A stretch of DNA of 64,000 nt from Isochrysis galbana (taxonomy: Eukaryota; Haptophyta; Isochrysidales; Isochrysidaceae), in the NCBI GenBank assembly GCA_018136815.1, contig CM030944.1:2457834-2521833 (forward strand). Direction: 5' to 3'. The position numbers and the translations under genes are program-made. The notes under the pieces were generated by a model, which worked only from the letters and a program-made list of their open reading frames with translations, did no database searches and was not told where the DNA came from. Below, one piece after another: positions 12,021 to 21,916 of this stretch (the stretch's first letter is position 1; every line of letters begins with the position of its first letter).

Positions 12021-13166
12021 ATGCACAATGTGAAGAAGAAGCAGCTCTCCGTCGAGCAGCAGGCGGCGCGGCGGCAGGAGAATGTGCGCCGAGCGGCCCA
12101 TTACACCACCCTCTCACGCGCCGCCGCCGCCCGCCGCGCCGCTCGTCTCTTAGACGCCGAATCGCTGTCTTCAGTGGCCAAGGTGGTCGAGATCAACCCG
12201 GACCACTCCACCATGTGGAACTTCCGCCGCGAGTGCCTGCAGGCGATGCATGGGACGGTAGTGGTCGAGGGCGCAAGCTCGTCCGACCCCCTGCGCCACG
12301 CATGCGAAACAGAGTTTGAGCTCACGCAGGCCTGTCTGATGATCAACCCCAAGTCGTACCCTGTCTGGTTCCATCGGATGTGGGTGCTCACGTGGGCAAA
12401 GTGTGACTGGGCTTACGCGCGGGAGCTGAAGCTGACCACCAAGATGCTCGCATTGGATGAGCGTAACTTCCATTGCTGGACGCATCGGCGCTTCGTGGCC
12501 CGCGCCTCGTCAGTCGGCGCCGAGGCTGAGCTCAAGTTCACCACGGAAAAAATCGAGATTAATTTTTCAAACTATTCCGCATGGCACTATCGCTCAAAAC
12601 TCTTGCCGCAGCTGCATGCGACAAACTCGGGCATTCCCCGGACTGAACTTGTTTCAGAGCTCCAGTTCCTCCGCAACGCCTTCTTCACCTCGCCGGAGGA
12701 CCAATCAGCATGGTTTTATCACCGGTGGGTGCTCGCACAGCTTACTCCGGCAAGTGGCGACGCCGCCTCTAGCACATCAAGTATCTGGGCACAGTGGGAA
12801 GAGATCCTTCTGTCTGAGTTGGTGCGCTGCTTACTTTACCAGCGATGGCTGTCCAAAATCGCATGCCGGGAGGAGGGCCCGCACTTTTGTTGTACCCAGA
12901 GACAAATTGAGTTTCAGCCATCGTGTTTGTGCCCCACAAATGTGCAGGCGATGCTGCGTGAGCTGCGTGATCTCGAGCCCGAGGCGAAGTGGCCACTTGC
13001 CTCGTTCGCCTATGTGTTGAAGCTCGTATCAGAGAGTCGTGGATGCAATGAGGGGAGTAAAAGTGGACTTAGCAATGCCGAAGCGACTGAGCTCGACGAC
13101 GCCCTCAGCAAGCTTCAAGGCATAGATATGAGCCGTGCAAACTTCTATGCTACCAAGTTGGGTTGA
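12021..13166 (+). CDS. RABGGTA: Rab geranylgeranyltransferase (type II) alpha subunit
   Basis: Catalytic-complex subunit that, with the beta subunit and Rab escort protein, attaches geranylgeranyl groups to C-terminal cysteines of Rab GTPases. Exons are 12021-12821 and 12948-13166 (339 residues). Five protein prenyltransferase alpha repeats are visible, with the patterns PDHSTMWNFRREC, NPKSYPVWFHRMWVL, DERNFHCWTHRRFV, NFSNYSAWHYRSKLL and EDQSAWFYHRWVL; the last three are close to RabGGTA rather than to FNTA. The C-terminal LRDLEPEAKWPL and IDMSRANFY segments also fit. The intron (12822-12947, GTGCGC donor, TGTGCAG acceptor) is 126 bases with no in-frame stop, so the unspliced frame stays open; removing it restores the conserved ELAMLRELRDLEPE stretch. 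The start chosen is the ATG at 12021; upstream in-frame sequence is G/E/R-rich low complexity. Confidence 0.93.
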   Translation: MHNVKKKQLSVEQQAARRQENVRRAAHYTTLSRAAAARRAARLLDAESLSSVAKVVEINPDHSTMWNFRRECLQAMHGTVVVEGASSSDPLRHACETEFELTQACLMINPKSYPVWFHRMWVLTWAKCDWAYARELKLTTKMLALDERNFHCWTHRRFVARASSVGAEAELKFTTEKIEINFSNYSAWHYRSKLLPQLHATNSGIPRTELVSELQFLRNAFFTSPEDQSAWFYHRWVLAQLTPASGDAASSTSSIWAQWEEILLSELVRCLLYQRWLSKIACREEGPHFCCTQRQIEFQPSCLCPTNVQAMLRELRDLEPEAKWPLASFAYVLKLVSESRGCNEGSKSGLSNAEATELDDALSKLQGIDMSRANFYATKLG

Positions 13167-13319
13167 ATGTGTGGGAATGGGATGCGTGATCTGCACATGA
13201 CTCGCAGGATTGCTCTGAACCTTAGTCATGATCGAGCGGTGCGGATGTTGCTCTTGGACCTTGTGCTGATGCGCTACCATAATGTTAATAAAAAATCTTC
13301 TCAAATCGACCTGGCCGAG

Positions 13320-13796
13320 GGATGGGCGCGGCGATGCTGGCGCGGTTCGTGCGCCAGCTGGCGTCGCTCGACTCGCCGGCGTGGTCGCTGCGCACGCTGC
13401 GCCTGGGCTCGTTGGAGCGCGAGTCGTTGCGCGTGCTGTCATCGGCGCCGCTGCCGCGTCTGTCGCTCCTCGAGTGGGACCATCACGTGGTGTGCTCAAA
13501 GCGCAAACGATAGTGGAGCTGTCGAGCATGAAGCTGGACGACGCGTCGCTCGATCTGGTGTGCCGCGTGCTGGAGGCGGGGGAAGAAGGGTGCACGGAAC
13601 ACATGTCACATGTCGCTCAATGACAACTTGATCGGACCCGAGGGTGTGGAGCGGCTGTGCGAGCTGGCGAGGCGGCTGCCCTCGTTGTCGTGTTGTCGTC
13701 GATCGAACTGTGGGAGAATCCGATCGGCGGCGAGGAGAGCGCGCCGCTGCTGCGTCAGCTGCGCAAGATGCGTGTCACGGTCTTGGTGAATTGATT
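13320..13796 (+). pseudogene. Leucine-rich-repeat protein remnant
   Basis: Pieces of a ribonuclease-inhibitor-type LRR protein lie in successive frames: LARFVRQLASLDSP..LRTLRLGSLERESLRVL, then MKLDDASLDLVCRVLEAG, then SLNDNLIGPEGVERLCELARRLPSL, then LWENPIGGEESAPLLRQLRKM. The N-x-IG-x-EG and L-x-x-NPIG patterns are typical of this LRR class. At least three frame changes separate the pieces and no start is evident, so it reads as a decayed C-terminal fragment. It runs directly into the minisatellite that follows. Confidence 0.65.
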
Positions 13797-14245
13797 GATC
13801 GCTCGCGGCGCTGCAGTTGGCCATTTTACGCGGCGCTGTAGATGGCAACTTTTCTACGCGGCGCTGCAGTTGGACCTTTTTCTACGCGACCTTTTTCTAC
13901 GCGGCGCTGCAATTGGACCTTTTACGCGGTGCTGCAGCTGGCACTTTTACGCGGCGCTGTAGATGGCAATTGTTCGACGCGGCGCTGCAGTTGAACCTTT
14001 TTCTACGCGGCGCTGTAGATGGCAATTTTCGACGCGGCGCTGCAGTTGGTTGGACCTTTTTCTACGCGGCGCTTCAGCTGGCACTTTTACGCGGCGCTGT
14101 CGATGGCAACTTCTCTACGCGGCGCTGCAGCTGGGTGCAGTCAGCTGGCGGGTCTATTTTTGCCCCATCATGGAAAACAATTGTCCACGCGGCACACCAC
14201 CTGGCAATCACGCGGCGCTTGTCTACGCGGCGCTGCAGCTGGCAG
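13797..14245 (+). repeat. Minisatellite with GCGGCGCTGCAG core
   Basis: About fifteen imperfect tandem units of roughly 27-36 bases, each built around TACGCGGCGCTGCAGTTGG or GGCGCTGTAGATGGCAA and separated by TTTT-rich spacers. Units alternate between a GCTGCAG(C/T)TGG form and a GCTGTAGATGG form. Open frames across it are repeat artefacts. Confidence 0.9.
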
Positions 14246-14840
14246 CCCACTCGTTCACACGGCTGTCGCATCCAGAGTATTTTATACTCTAGGCGGATGC
14301 GGTGCTTCTATCAATGTGTAGTGTGTGAGAAAATTGAGTGAGTTTTGTTTTTGCCGATGAGTTACCTCGAAGCTCCGCCGCATTGCACGCCGAATTTGTG
14401 TTCCTTTGTCCTTATTTGTTTCATTGGTTTGTTTGTGCGATGTTGCGTTAGTTTTCGGAGTTTTCTTGTTGGTGAGTGAGTGATGGGGTGGTGTCTCGTG
14501 GGTCGTCGTCGCGATGTAGCGCGCCCTTTCCCCTCCTCTCTCAAGACTTCTCTTCACTCCATACCCCTAGCCCCGCTGAGACTTGACACGATCAAGCGCG
14601 AGCTTGATTCGACAGTTTGAAGACATCCCTCACTCACCCGCACGCCCTCGCCACACATCTTGCCAGCCATCACACTCACAATGCACAAGCCCGCACATGC
14701 GCATGGTGCACACACCCGTCTCACTCTTCACCCCGCTCTGACCCATGGGATGAGCATGGCTCACCTCAATGGCGGTCGTGGGGGTAGCAAGGGTCACGAG
14801 GTGTCACTTGCAGCGCTCACCGTCCGCGTACTCCTTGCAG

Positions 14841-15587
14841 ATGAATGATGATTCTTCTACCGCCGAGGTACTAGTTAAGGGAGCCGCCGCTCCGGATGAA
14901 GCCACCCATGCGGTCGTAAGCATGAAGCGCTTGCTCGACTCGGAAGCCACCGAGGACTGTCCAAAACACCAGAAGCAGGCCCCCCCTCCTCTTGAGTGCA
15001 CAAAGCGCGCTGCCGACTATATCGGCGCTCTGCTTGTCAAGGCAATCGCACCCGGCGCGACCAGTGTTCCGGGCTTGTCTTCTGGCGAGCCGCCCTCGCT
15101 AGAGACGATCGAAAAGGAGGAGGAAGAGCTAAAGTCCGCCTTCGATAGCGTGTTGAACGATATGATTCACCAGTTAAATGTGAACGAGTTTGACCGTGAG
15201 GCGCTCAAAGGCTACAAGCCTGAAGTCCAGGCGGCCGGCTGGACGGTTACGGCCAGAAGCAACGAAGATCGATCTACTTCGCGTTCGTTTTATATTAATT
15301 TCACTCCACCCCCGGTGATCCACGCCGTACAATACGTTGCGTTGTGCCTTGCCACTCCTATGATTTGCCACTTTCCCACCAAAGGCCAGGTAACTTTCTA
15401 CTCGAAGAAGATGCGCGAGATGATGGTCGCCAAGGAGCCATGGGATGCCAAGGCCACTGCCAAAATCCTGGTGGACATGGTGTTATTTTCGCAGTGCAAG
15501 TATGAGAAGTGCAAGCAAGGCTGCACTTGGCGGTCGAGCTTTTGTGTGCCCACCTCAGCCGCCCCGACGCTTTCTGATGCCGAATAG
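14841..15587 (+). CDS. Hypothetical protein, 248 residues
   Basis: Frame open from 14769; the ATG at 14841 is preferred because it directly follows CTCCTTGCAG, a good 3' splice site, suggesting a 5'-UTR intron or an upstream exon ending there. I do not recognise the family. The product has a Lys/Pro-rich N-terminus with a basic patch (CPKHQKQ), an acidic helix (IEKEEEELKSAFDSVLNDMIHQLN), a mixed alpha/beta middle section and a Cys-rich end (SQCKYEKCKQGC) that might bind metal. No signal peptide or membrane segment is evident. Composition looks protein-like throughout. The true 3' end could differ if further exons exist. Confidence 0.6.
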   Translation: MNDDSSTAEVLVKGAAAPDEATHAVVSMKRLLDSEATEDCPKHQKQAPPPLECTKRAADYIGALLVKAIAPGATSVPGLSSGEPPSLETIEKEEEELKSAFDSVLNDMIHQLNVNEFDREALKGYKPEVQAAGWTVTARSNEDRSTSRSFYINFTPPPVIHAVQYVALCLATPMICHFPTKGQVTFYSKKMREMMVAKEPWDAKATAKILVDMVLFSQCKYEKCKQGCTWRSSFCVPTSAAPTLSDAE

Positions 15588-15620
15588 AATGGAGATCGAC
15601 CGCGCAGACACCTCTCGCCA

Positions 15621-15875
15621 GCTCCCACAAAACTCTTCTAGCTAGGGGGCATGCGAGATCAACACCGAGTGTTCGTCGTGTTGGCATCACCTCCTCGCCC
15701 CAACACCTTTTCAGAACCACATCACTCGTGCATGCGCAAGGCACCCCCGGCAGTACCGCCCAAGAGCGACGTCAGCTGCGCGCAACCCCTCTTGCCCCCC
15801 ACACAACTCTTCCAGCCAGGAGGCATGCGGGATCACCACCGAGTGTTCGTCGTGTTGGCATCACCTCCTCGCCCT
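15621..15875 (+). repeat. Direct duplication downstream of the hypothetical gene
   Basis: The block at about 15621-15706 (CCACAAAACTCTTCTAGC, then GAGTGTTCGTCGTGTTGGCA and the following bases) recurs with few changes at about 15789-15875, a period of about 168 bases. It sits just 3' of the hypothetical gene. Confidence 0.8.
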
Positions 15876-15934
15876 GCCTGTCTGCCTGTCGACCCACCTC
15901 CCTGTCTGCCTAGCATCGCATGGAGACACCTGTC

Positions 15935-16171
15935 TGCCTGTCGACCAGGAGGGGGGGGGGGGTTGGAGCAATGGGCTGGTCACGAGGGGCCAGGATGGGC
16001 GAATCAGGCGAGCCTGTGGGGAAGGGAGTGGGTCAGTAGGGCAGTGGCCTCCTGGCAAGCCATCAGGCGTGCCAGGAGGATGAGTGGTTCCTCCCCCATG
16101 GCAGGGGAGGAGTGGAGAGAGGGGGGGGGGCTCGTGCCCCCCCATGGGGCAACCAAGTATAAACTTAGTTG
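15935..16171 (+). repeat. Dispersed ~0.25-kb repeat, long copy
   Basis: Runs from TGCCTGTCGACCAGGA to AACCAAGTATAAACTTAGTTG. It is closely similar to 31821-32055 on the same strand and to the reverse complement of 56039-56311. Confidence 0.85.
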
Positions 16172-16940
16172 AGAATTGTCTGAAATAGTTGTCGACATTT
16201 GAAGGGCCGTTATGCGCCACACAATCAAAAGCACCGAACGTCTCGCATAGTAGTGCAGGAGATCCGATTGCATATAACTCTCAAACGACGCAAACATCGG
16301 GCGCGAGTATCTTGCGCCGGTGCCGCTGCTCAAACACATGGGAGCCTAAACCTAAGCATGAAACAGCAATGACCACAAAAGACAATACGGAAGCGAAGAG
16401 AGAGCGATCACTAAAAACTGGCATATGGTGGACAACCGTGACGTTGCTCATGATAGACTAGACAGCGGGGCCTCCCTGCAGATAGAGACGTGCCTGTGCT
16501 ACACCATCACAAGCGCCTGTCCTGATGAGCTTTCCTAGAAGAGCCGTCAAGATGCTCGGATGAACGACGCCTACGGGCGCTAGACGTTGGCCCGAAAGAC
16601 AGTGTCTCGCAAGATGGCACGAGATCGAACGGAGCGCTGCACCACGGCGAATGCGACCACAATGTTAGCAGCACGTCATCTTGCCCCATATTTGCATGTT
16701 CGAGTTGCAAGGAAGGCAAGTGAACAAAGTAAACATTTGAGCTACTAGCTTGGTCAGCAAGCGATTCGAGGGCTAGTGACGAGGCCACGAGGCTAACGTA
16801 AGTAGTACATGGTCCCACGATGCAATGGGCAAGAAGGGAAAGCAGAGGAATCAAATGATCCCGCGAGCTGCGAACGAGTTCCTGGCGGCTCGGTTTTTGA
16901 GTCCCGGGATGGATGCCGCCCCTTGAATTTCCGTGTGCAT
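16172..16940. other. Intergenic, no supported gene
   Basis: Lies 3' of the histidine-kinase-like gene (minus strand). Frames are short and without motifs. Confidence 0.5.
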
Positions 16941-19142
16941 CTAGGGCACCTTCCGATCCTTCGAGCGGACGAGCTCCTTGATCTGCTCAGCCATCTGCGG
17001 CAGCGGGAAGCCCTTGTCGACGACGAGGTCAACCTCGGGTAGCCGACGGAGCTGTTCCGCGTGTGCGGCCGAGGTACCTGTGAGCAGGACAACAAGCCCC
17101 TCGAAGCCTCGGCGCCTCAGCTCAGCTGCGACTAGTGAGCCGAGGATGTCGGGCGGCGCAATATTTTCGTCGAGGAGCGCAACGTCGGCAGGGCGTATCT
17201 GCCCTTCGTTTGGGGTGAGATCAACATTCAGTAGCCCGAGGGCGACATCTACGAAGGCGTGGATCTCTTTCGCATTCTTGCCAAGTACTACCGACGCATC
17301 CGGATCAGCCTTGAGGTGATGCTTCATGAACATGCCCTGTACCATTCGCGGGATATGCTCGTCATCAATACCTACCACCCGCAAAGCGATTGACGGGATG
17401 CACTCGGCTGTGTGGCCGTATTCCCTGACCGCCTCCAGCATATTTGTCTGCACGGGTTCTCGGGCGATGCGCATTTCCTCCAAGATGACGGAACGCCGTG
17501 CCGAAAAAAGAGGCAGCGACGTTGGTGCAGGTACAAATCGTTTGCTAGTAGGCGTCTTGCATGACGCGTCCAGCATTGAGATGCAGGACGAGTCGAGTGA
17601 CGCTGGCCGGCCATCTGGTCCGCCTGCAAAGGCTGGAGTATGCGTGAGATCCGCCGCGAATGAGCGCATCATCGTCCTGCTGTGCTCAACGTCAAGCGAC
17701 TGCGATCCGCACGCTTTGACATTACAATAGAAAGCGGGCATGTAGGAGATCTTGGCCATGGTGCTGTACCTGCTCCCTGTTGCTGGGCCGTCTGCTTGGG
17801 CTGGCACGCCCTTGTGCTGTCTGCACACCGTTTCGCTGACTGTTTGATGCGTGTCGGGCGGTCTCTCGCTGTCCATAGAACGTTTACGCGTGGCGTCCTT
17901 GTCAGCGAAAAATGGCCTCTCGCTAATGTTGCTATCCACAGAGACCGAGTGATGAGTGAGTCTCACGTTACCCATGATTTTGCGGATGGCCTCCGCCGCC
18001 TTAGGACCACGATGAATGATGCCATCGATATCCGAATGGGCCTGATTGGAGTACGCGTCGAAGTCGCTTGGGTCAGCACAGTAGGCATATACGAGTCCTT
18101 CGAAATGCCGCTGTCGCACTTGTATGACAATGTGAAGCAGAAGGCGTGATACGATTACCACATCCGGAACGCACTCCTGGCTCTCAAGCGCGTCAAGAAA
18201 GCTGCGCACTCCAGCGGCGCTGGACTCGTGCACAACAAAGGTCCCCTCGGCGTGCATGTGCTCGCACCACAAGCGGGAGATGTCCTCCTCCTCATTTGGA
18301 GGCACCAGGCACAAGCACTTGAGAGGGATTGGACTGCGGCCGCCATTCGAAGAGCTATCTCGCGGCAGCACGCAGGTGGCCGCAGTCTCATGCGGCAGCA
18401 CGCACAAGCTTGCAGTCTCTCCATCCAACGCCACGATTTGGCCATGCACCATTTGATGTGTATCAGGCATCGATATCCGTACGATTGTGACATCCGGCGT
18501 GCATTCCAAAGCGATGGAACCGTCGACTGCCGCCATGGCGAGCGCGATGGAGTCGAGGCCGACCCCATCGGACATGACTGAGAACCGTTTTGCCTTATCC
18601 CCCTGGCTGAAGATGAGTTTGGCCTCCTCTGGCGTAGGAGGCACAAAATCGGCTGCGTTGACGTTCGATACCTCGACTTGAAGCATCCCATGGGAGTGCC
18701 TCGCGTGGATGCATATTGTACTACCTTCTCGGCGGAACTTTAGGGCGTTCGAGAGCACCTCACTCAAGGCAAGGTGGAGGATGGTTTCGTCTACCCTGAC
18801 CACCTTGACATGTGTGACAACATTGACCTGCGAGTCGACAAAGCTCGCGAAGAAGTCGCCAATATTGATCAAATTGGGCGAAGAAACGTAAGTTCGATCC
18901 TCGAGCTGCATGAAGACCTGGCGACAGTTGCACCACCACACCACTTGCTTGAGGTCCGCCATGGACGCCTCAATGAGGCTGATTGTCTCCTCGGGAAGGT
19001 TGTTCTTGCACGGCTGTATCAGCTCATGCAGCATCCCGAGTGCCGAGATGGCAGAGCCGCACCGTCCCTTAACGAGGTGATGGAGCCTGCAGTCTACCTG
19101 GAGTCTAGCCGCTTGAGTGGCCGCAAACGCCGCGCTGGACAT
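16941..19142 (-). CDS. Histidine-kinase-like protein with response-regulator receiver domains
   Basis: A 733-residue intronless protein. The N-terminus has a DHp-like helix with HHLVKGRCGSAISALGML (candidate phospho-His 21 or 22). An HATPase-type domain follows: N-box LALSEVLSNALKF (about 122-134) and G-box SDGVGLDSIALAMAAV (about 190-205). Residues ~275-395 form a poorly conserved receiver-like domain. A second receiver occupies ~590-728, with the acidic pair GIDDEH, phospho-acceptor Asp in VALLDEN, the Thr in LLTGTSA and the Lys in VVDKGFP. There is no signal peptide, transmembrane segment or obvious sensor domain, so it would be cytosolic and may need a partner for input. The first receiver-like domain lacks a clear Asp/Lys set and may be a dead adaptor. 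Hybrid kinases of this sort are common in algae; the signal is unknown. Confidence 0.85.
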   Translation of the reverse strand: MSSAAFAATQAARLQVDCRLHHLVKGRCGSAISALGMLHELIQPCKNNLPEETISLIEASMADLKQVVWWCNCRQVFMQLEDRTYVSSPNLINIGDFFASFVDSQVNVVTHVKVVRVDETILHLALSEVLSNALKFRREGSTICIHARHSHGMLQVEVSNVNAADFVPPTPEEAKLIFSQGDKAKRFSVMSDGVGLDSIALAMAAVDGSIALECTPDVTIVRISMPDTHQMVHGQIVALDGETASLCVLPHETAATCVLPRDSSSNGGRSPIPLKCLCLVPPNEEEDISRLWCEHMHAEGTFVVHESSAAGVRSFLDALESQECVPDVVIVSRLLLHIVIQVRQRHFEGLVYAYCADPSDFDAYSNQAHSDIDGIIHRGPKAAEAIRKIMGNVRLTHHSVSVDSNISERPFFADKDATRKRSMDSERPPDTHQTVSETVCRQHKGVPAQADGPATGSRYSTMAKISYMPAFYCNVKACGSQSLDVEHSRTMMRSFAADLTHTPAFAGGPDGRPASLDSSCISMLDASCKTPTSKRFVPAPTSLPLFSARRSVILEEMRIAREPVQTNMLEAVREYGHTAECIPSIALRVVGIDDEHIPRMVQGMFMKHHLKADPDASVVLGKNAKEIHAFVDVALGLLNVDLTPNEGQIRPADVALLDENIAPPDILGSLVAAELRRRGFEGLVVLLTGTSAAHAEQLRRLPEVDLVVDKGFPLPQMAEQIKELVRSKDRKVP

Positions 19143-20261
19143 TGAAACGCCGCTGCGCTTCCCTCGCCGGTAGCACGCGAGAGTGCGCCCTCTCGTTCGG
19201 CTGCAGCGATCCTCCCGGGGGTGGGCCGGCTAGCGCCCCAGGTCACACGATGCTCTGACCTCCGCGCAGAGGCAGCAACAGCGAAGAGGCGGAGGGGAGA
19301 GGGAGGCGGGGGGGAGGGGAAGAAGAGGGAGGTGGGGGGGGGGGGGGGCGGGGGAAAGAAGAGGGAAGTGGGGGGGGGGGCGGGGGAAAGAAGGGGGAAA
19401 GGGGGGGGGGGGGGCGGCGGGGCGGGGGGGCGGGGGGTTGGGGGGGGCGCCGACTCGTTGATGAAGCCTTGCGCCTCGACGGCGACCCTTTCATCTGCGC
19501 GCCGCGCGAGAGGCGGGCGGCTGAGCCCATCGAGATGTGATGGAAAGATCGATCCCCTTCCTTCCTTAGCGAGGATGACCGCCACCGTTAGAATCCGACG
19601 CGATTTCCTCATCTACACAGACCCCACCCGCCGATGGCGCCTCTTCCTCGCCCCACACCGCCCTGGGCTCTCTCTCGTCTCTCTCTTCTCTCTCTCTCAC
19701 CTCGCTTCAACCATGTGTGAGGAGCTCTCTCGGATCGAAGCTGCGGCCCCTGCGATGAAGCAGTGTGTGATGTCCCGCGACGCTCGTTCGTTCCTTTGAG
19801 AGAGAATTCCCTCCGGTGATTTATACCTCTTTTGCGCCGTTCAGATGAAAGAAGGAGGAAGATCGTTCGTTGCTTTGAGAGAACTCCCTCCGCAGCTGCC
19901 GCCCATTCCCTGCGCGCGGTCTCGTCAGAAGTTGAGTGCCTCTTGCGCGTCGTTCAGATGAATTAATAATGAAGGGAGACAGGCCTCGAGCGCTTCCCAA
20001 AGGGGAGGTTTCTGTCTCTTGAGTGCGTCGTTCAGATGAAAAGAAGGGAGACAGGGCTCGAGGTCTCAACGGCTTCGTCAAGAAGTGGTTGAGACGTGGT
20101 TGAGACGAGAGAGGTAGGACGGGCAGCATCTGTGAGACGGGGGCCCTCCGCCTGGAATTGGAAGATTGGGATTGGTACATGAGTGCCGCCCTCCCCCTGG
20201 TACACATATCTTTAACTTTAGTCCCACATCAGCAGTATGGATTCTGGATGCATGAATCCAG
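19143..20261. other. Intergenic with G-rich runs and degenerate tandem repeats
   Basis: G-rich low-complexity sequence fills 19300-19445. Between about 19790 and 20080 a loosely repeated module recurs three times, each with GCG(C/T)CGTTCAGATGAA and GGGAGACAGG- or CCCTCCG-type flanks. A small frame at 19713-19799 starts MCEELSRIEAAAP, but there is no support for it as a gene. Confidence 0.5.
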
Positions 20262-21302
20262 GGAAATACGGTGCTGGGGCCTGCAAATCCTAGCTGGGAA
20301 ACACGTGTTTACCGTGTTTCTACGAAAGCCAAACACAGCCGTGTTTTGCCGTGTTTCAAACCCCCTCCTGTTTGGCCGCCGTGTTTCTAGCAGCAGGCCA
20401 GTGGCTAGCGGCGTGCGCGCGCAGCACTGCCGCGCCGCTGCGCCGCTCCACACGACAACCAATGCACCGCCACAGCGTGTGGTTACGGGGTCTTCCTCGC
20501 CGAGGCCGAGGATGATGACGGATGCCCAAACCAAACTGCGTTGGTGCGCCTCGCGACAATGGATCGCTTGCGCACTTACTGAAGGACAGGCTGACTCAGG
20601 CCGGTAGCGGGCGGGGAGCACGCCAACGGTGGTCATGCTTCCCGACCTGCCACCTGCCACGCGCCACGCGTGGCGGGCAGGGCCTCCTCGTCACATCATG
20701 CCTCGTCGTCGTCTTGCAGGACGGCCGCCCCTGGCCTCGCGCTCCGTTGAGGAGCACGGCCCACTGCAGGGGCGCAACGACCGTGGGTGCCCTCTCCTGC
20801 CGCGGGGTGTCGGTGTCTCGGCAGGGTCTGCCTCGTCTGCTCGTCTGCCTCGTCGTTGCACGCGCGCGCGCGCCAGGAACGGTCGAGGTTGGGGTTGAAC
20901 ATGGGTGTGAGGGAGGAGAGGGGGGGGGGGGGGGGTCGCGCACGGTCACAAGGGAGCGTAGCGCGGGGCTGCGCGCGGGAGGAGCGGAGCAGCGGAGCCG
21001 AGCGCATGGCATGTTGACAATCTACAAAGTACTATACTTAGAGAGAGTCACAGATATAGATAGTAGGTAGAGGTAGAGGCCCCCCGCCCCCCCGCTCCCC
21101 CGCTGTGTTTGGGACTGTGTTTGGCTGTGTTTCTACGAAACCCAAACACAGACCGTGTTTCCTGTGTTTGGAGGAGCCCCGGCTGTGTTTCCCAGCTAGG
21201 CTGCAAATACAAATACGAAATACGGCCAAATACCAAATACTGATGTAGTAGGGCTCCGGCCAAATCCAAATACTTTGCAAATTCATTCGAGGCCTACAAC
21301 TA
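20262..21302. mobile_element. AAATAC-family MITE, truncated and interrupted by another element
   Basis: The left part (20262-20288, GGAAATACGGTGCTGGGGCC then CTGCAAAT) and right part (21201 to about 21302, to GAGGCCTACAAC) together match the left half of the 4944-5126 element. The two parts are separated by a 912-bp insertion. The copy ends abruptly at TAGGGCGGTCAAACAG, so the right half is missing. Confidence 0.8.
20281..21208. mobile_element. 912-bp non-autonomous DNA transposon nested in the AAATAC MITE
   Basis: The element spans 20289-21200. The direct repeat CTGCAAAT flanks it at 20281-20288 and 21201-21208 and belongs to the host MITE, so this is a clean 8-bp target duplication. Ends are inverted repeats: CCTAGCTGGGAAACAC on the left and GTGTTTCCCAGCTAGG on the right. 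The sequence next to each end is dense in GTGTTT/AAACAC motifs. The CCTAG(C/A)TGGGAAA end is shared with the AAATAC family, implying the same transposase. The interior (about 20400-21050) has no transposase. Confidence 0.92.
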
Positions 21303-21508
21303 GGGCGGTCAAACAGTGTTTTTTATAAGGGGTGAAAAAATGACCATCTCAGAATTGAGGAAATTTGAGGATTTTTTTCGGGAGAAAGTTCCCAAGACAC
21401 CCAACTAGCACATATCCGGGGCCCATTAGGACCCAGACCCCCCCCTTGGGCCCCCACAACAAAACGTAATCAAAAACTGACAAAAGACGCTAAAATCGCA
21501 AAAGCTTA

Positions 21509-21916
21509 AAAAGCCCAACTTCGAACCGATGCCGATGCCGGGCGCGCTGCGTGGCCGTTTTCGACGATCCATCCGGATGGGGGACCCCACCAGATACCAA
21601 ATACGCATATCCCACCCGGATGGTCACGCCAATCGGGCAGACCGCGCGCCGAACCCTCGTCGCGAAATCACCCACCCGCCGAGCCCATTGAACGTTGAGC
21701 CGTCGCCGAGGGAGGCCCGGAGAGCCCAACTTCGAACCGATGCCGGGCGCGCTGCGTGGCCGTTTTCGACGATCCATCCGGATGGGAGACCCCACCAGAT
21801 ATCAAATACGCATATCCCACCCGGATGGTCACGCCTATCGGGCAGGCCGCGCGCCGAACCCTCGTCGAAATCACCCACCCGCCGAGCCCATTGAACGTTG
21901 AGCCGTCGCCGAGGGA
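21509..21916 (+). repeat. Tandem duplication, ~200-bp unit, two copies
   Basis: Unit 1 (about 21509-21723) and unit 2 (about 21724-21916) both run from AGCCCAACTTCGAACCGATG to TTGAACGTTGAGCCGTCGCC. They differ by a small GCCGAT insertion and a few substitutions. No gene is evident. Confidence 0.85.
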
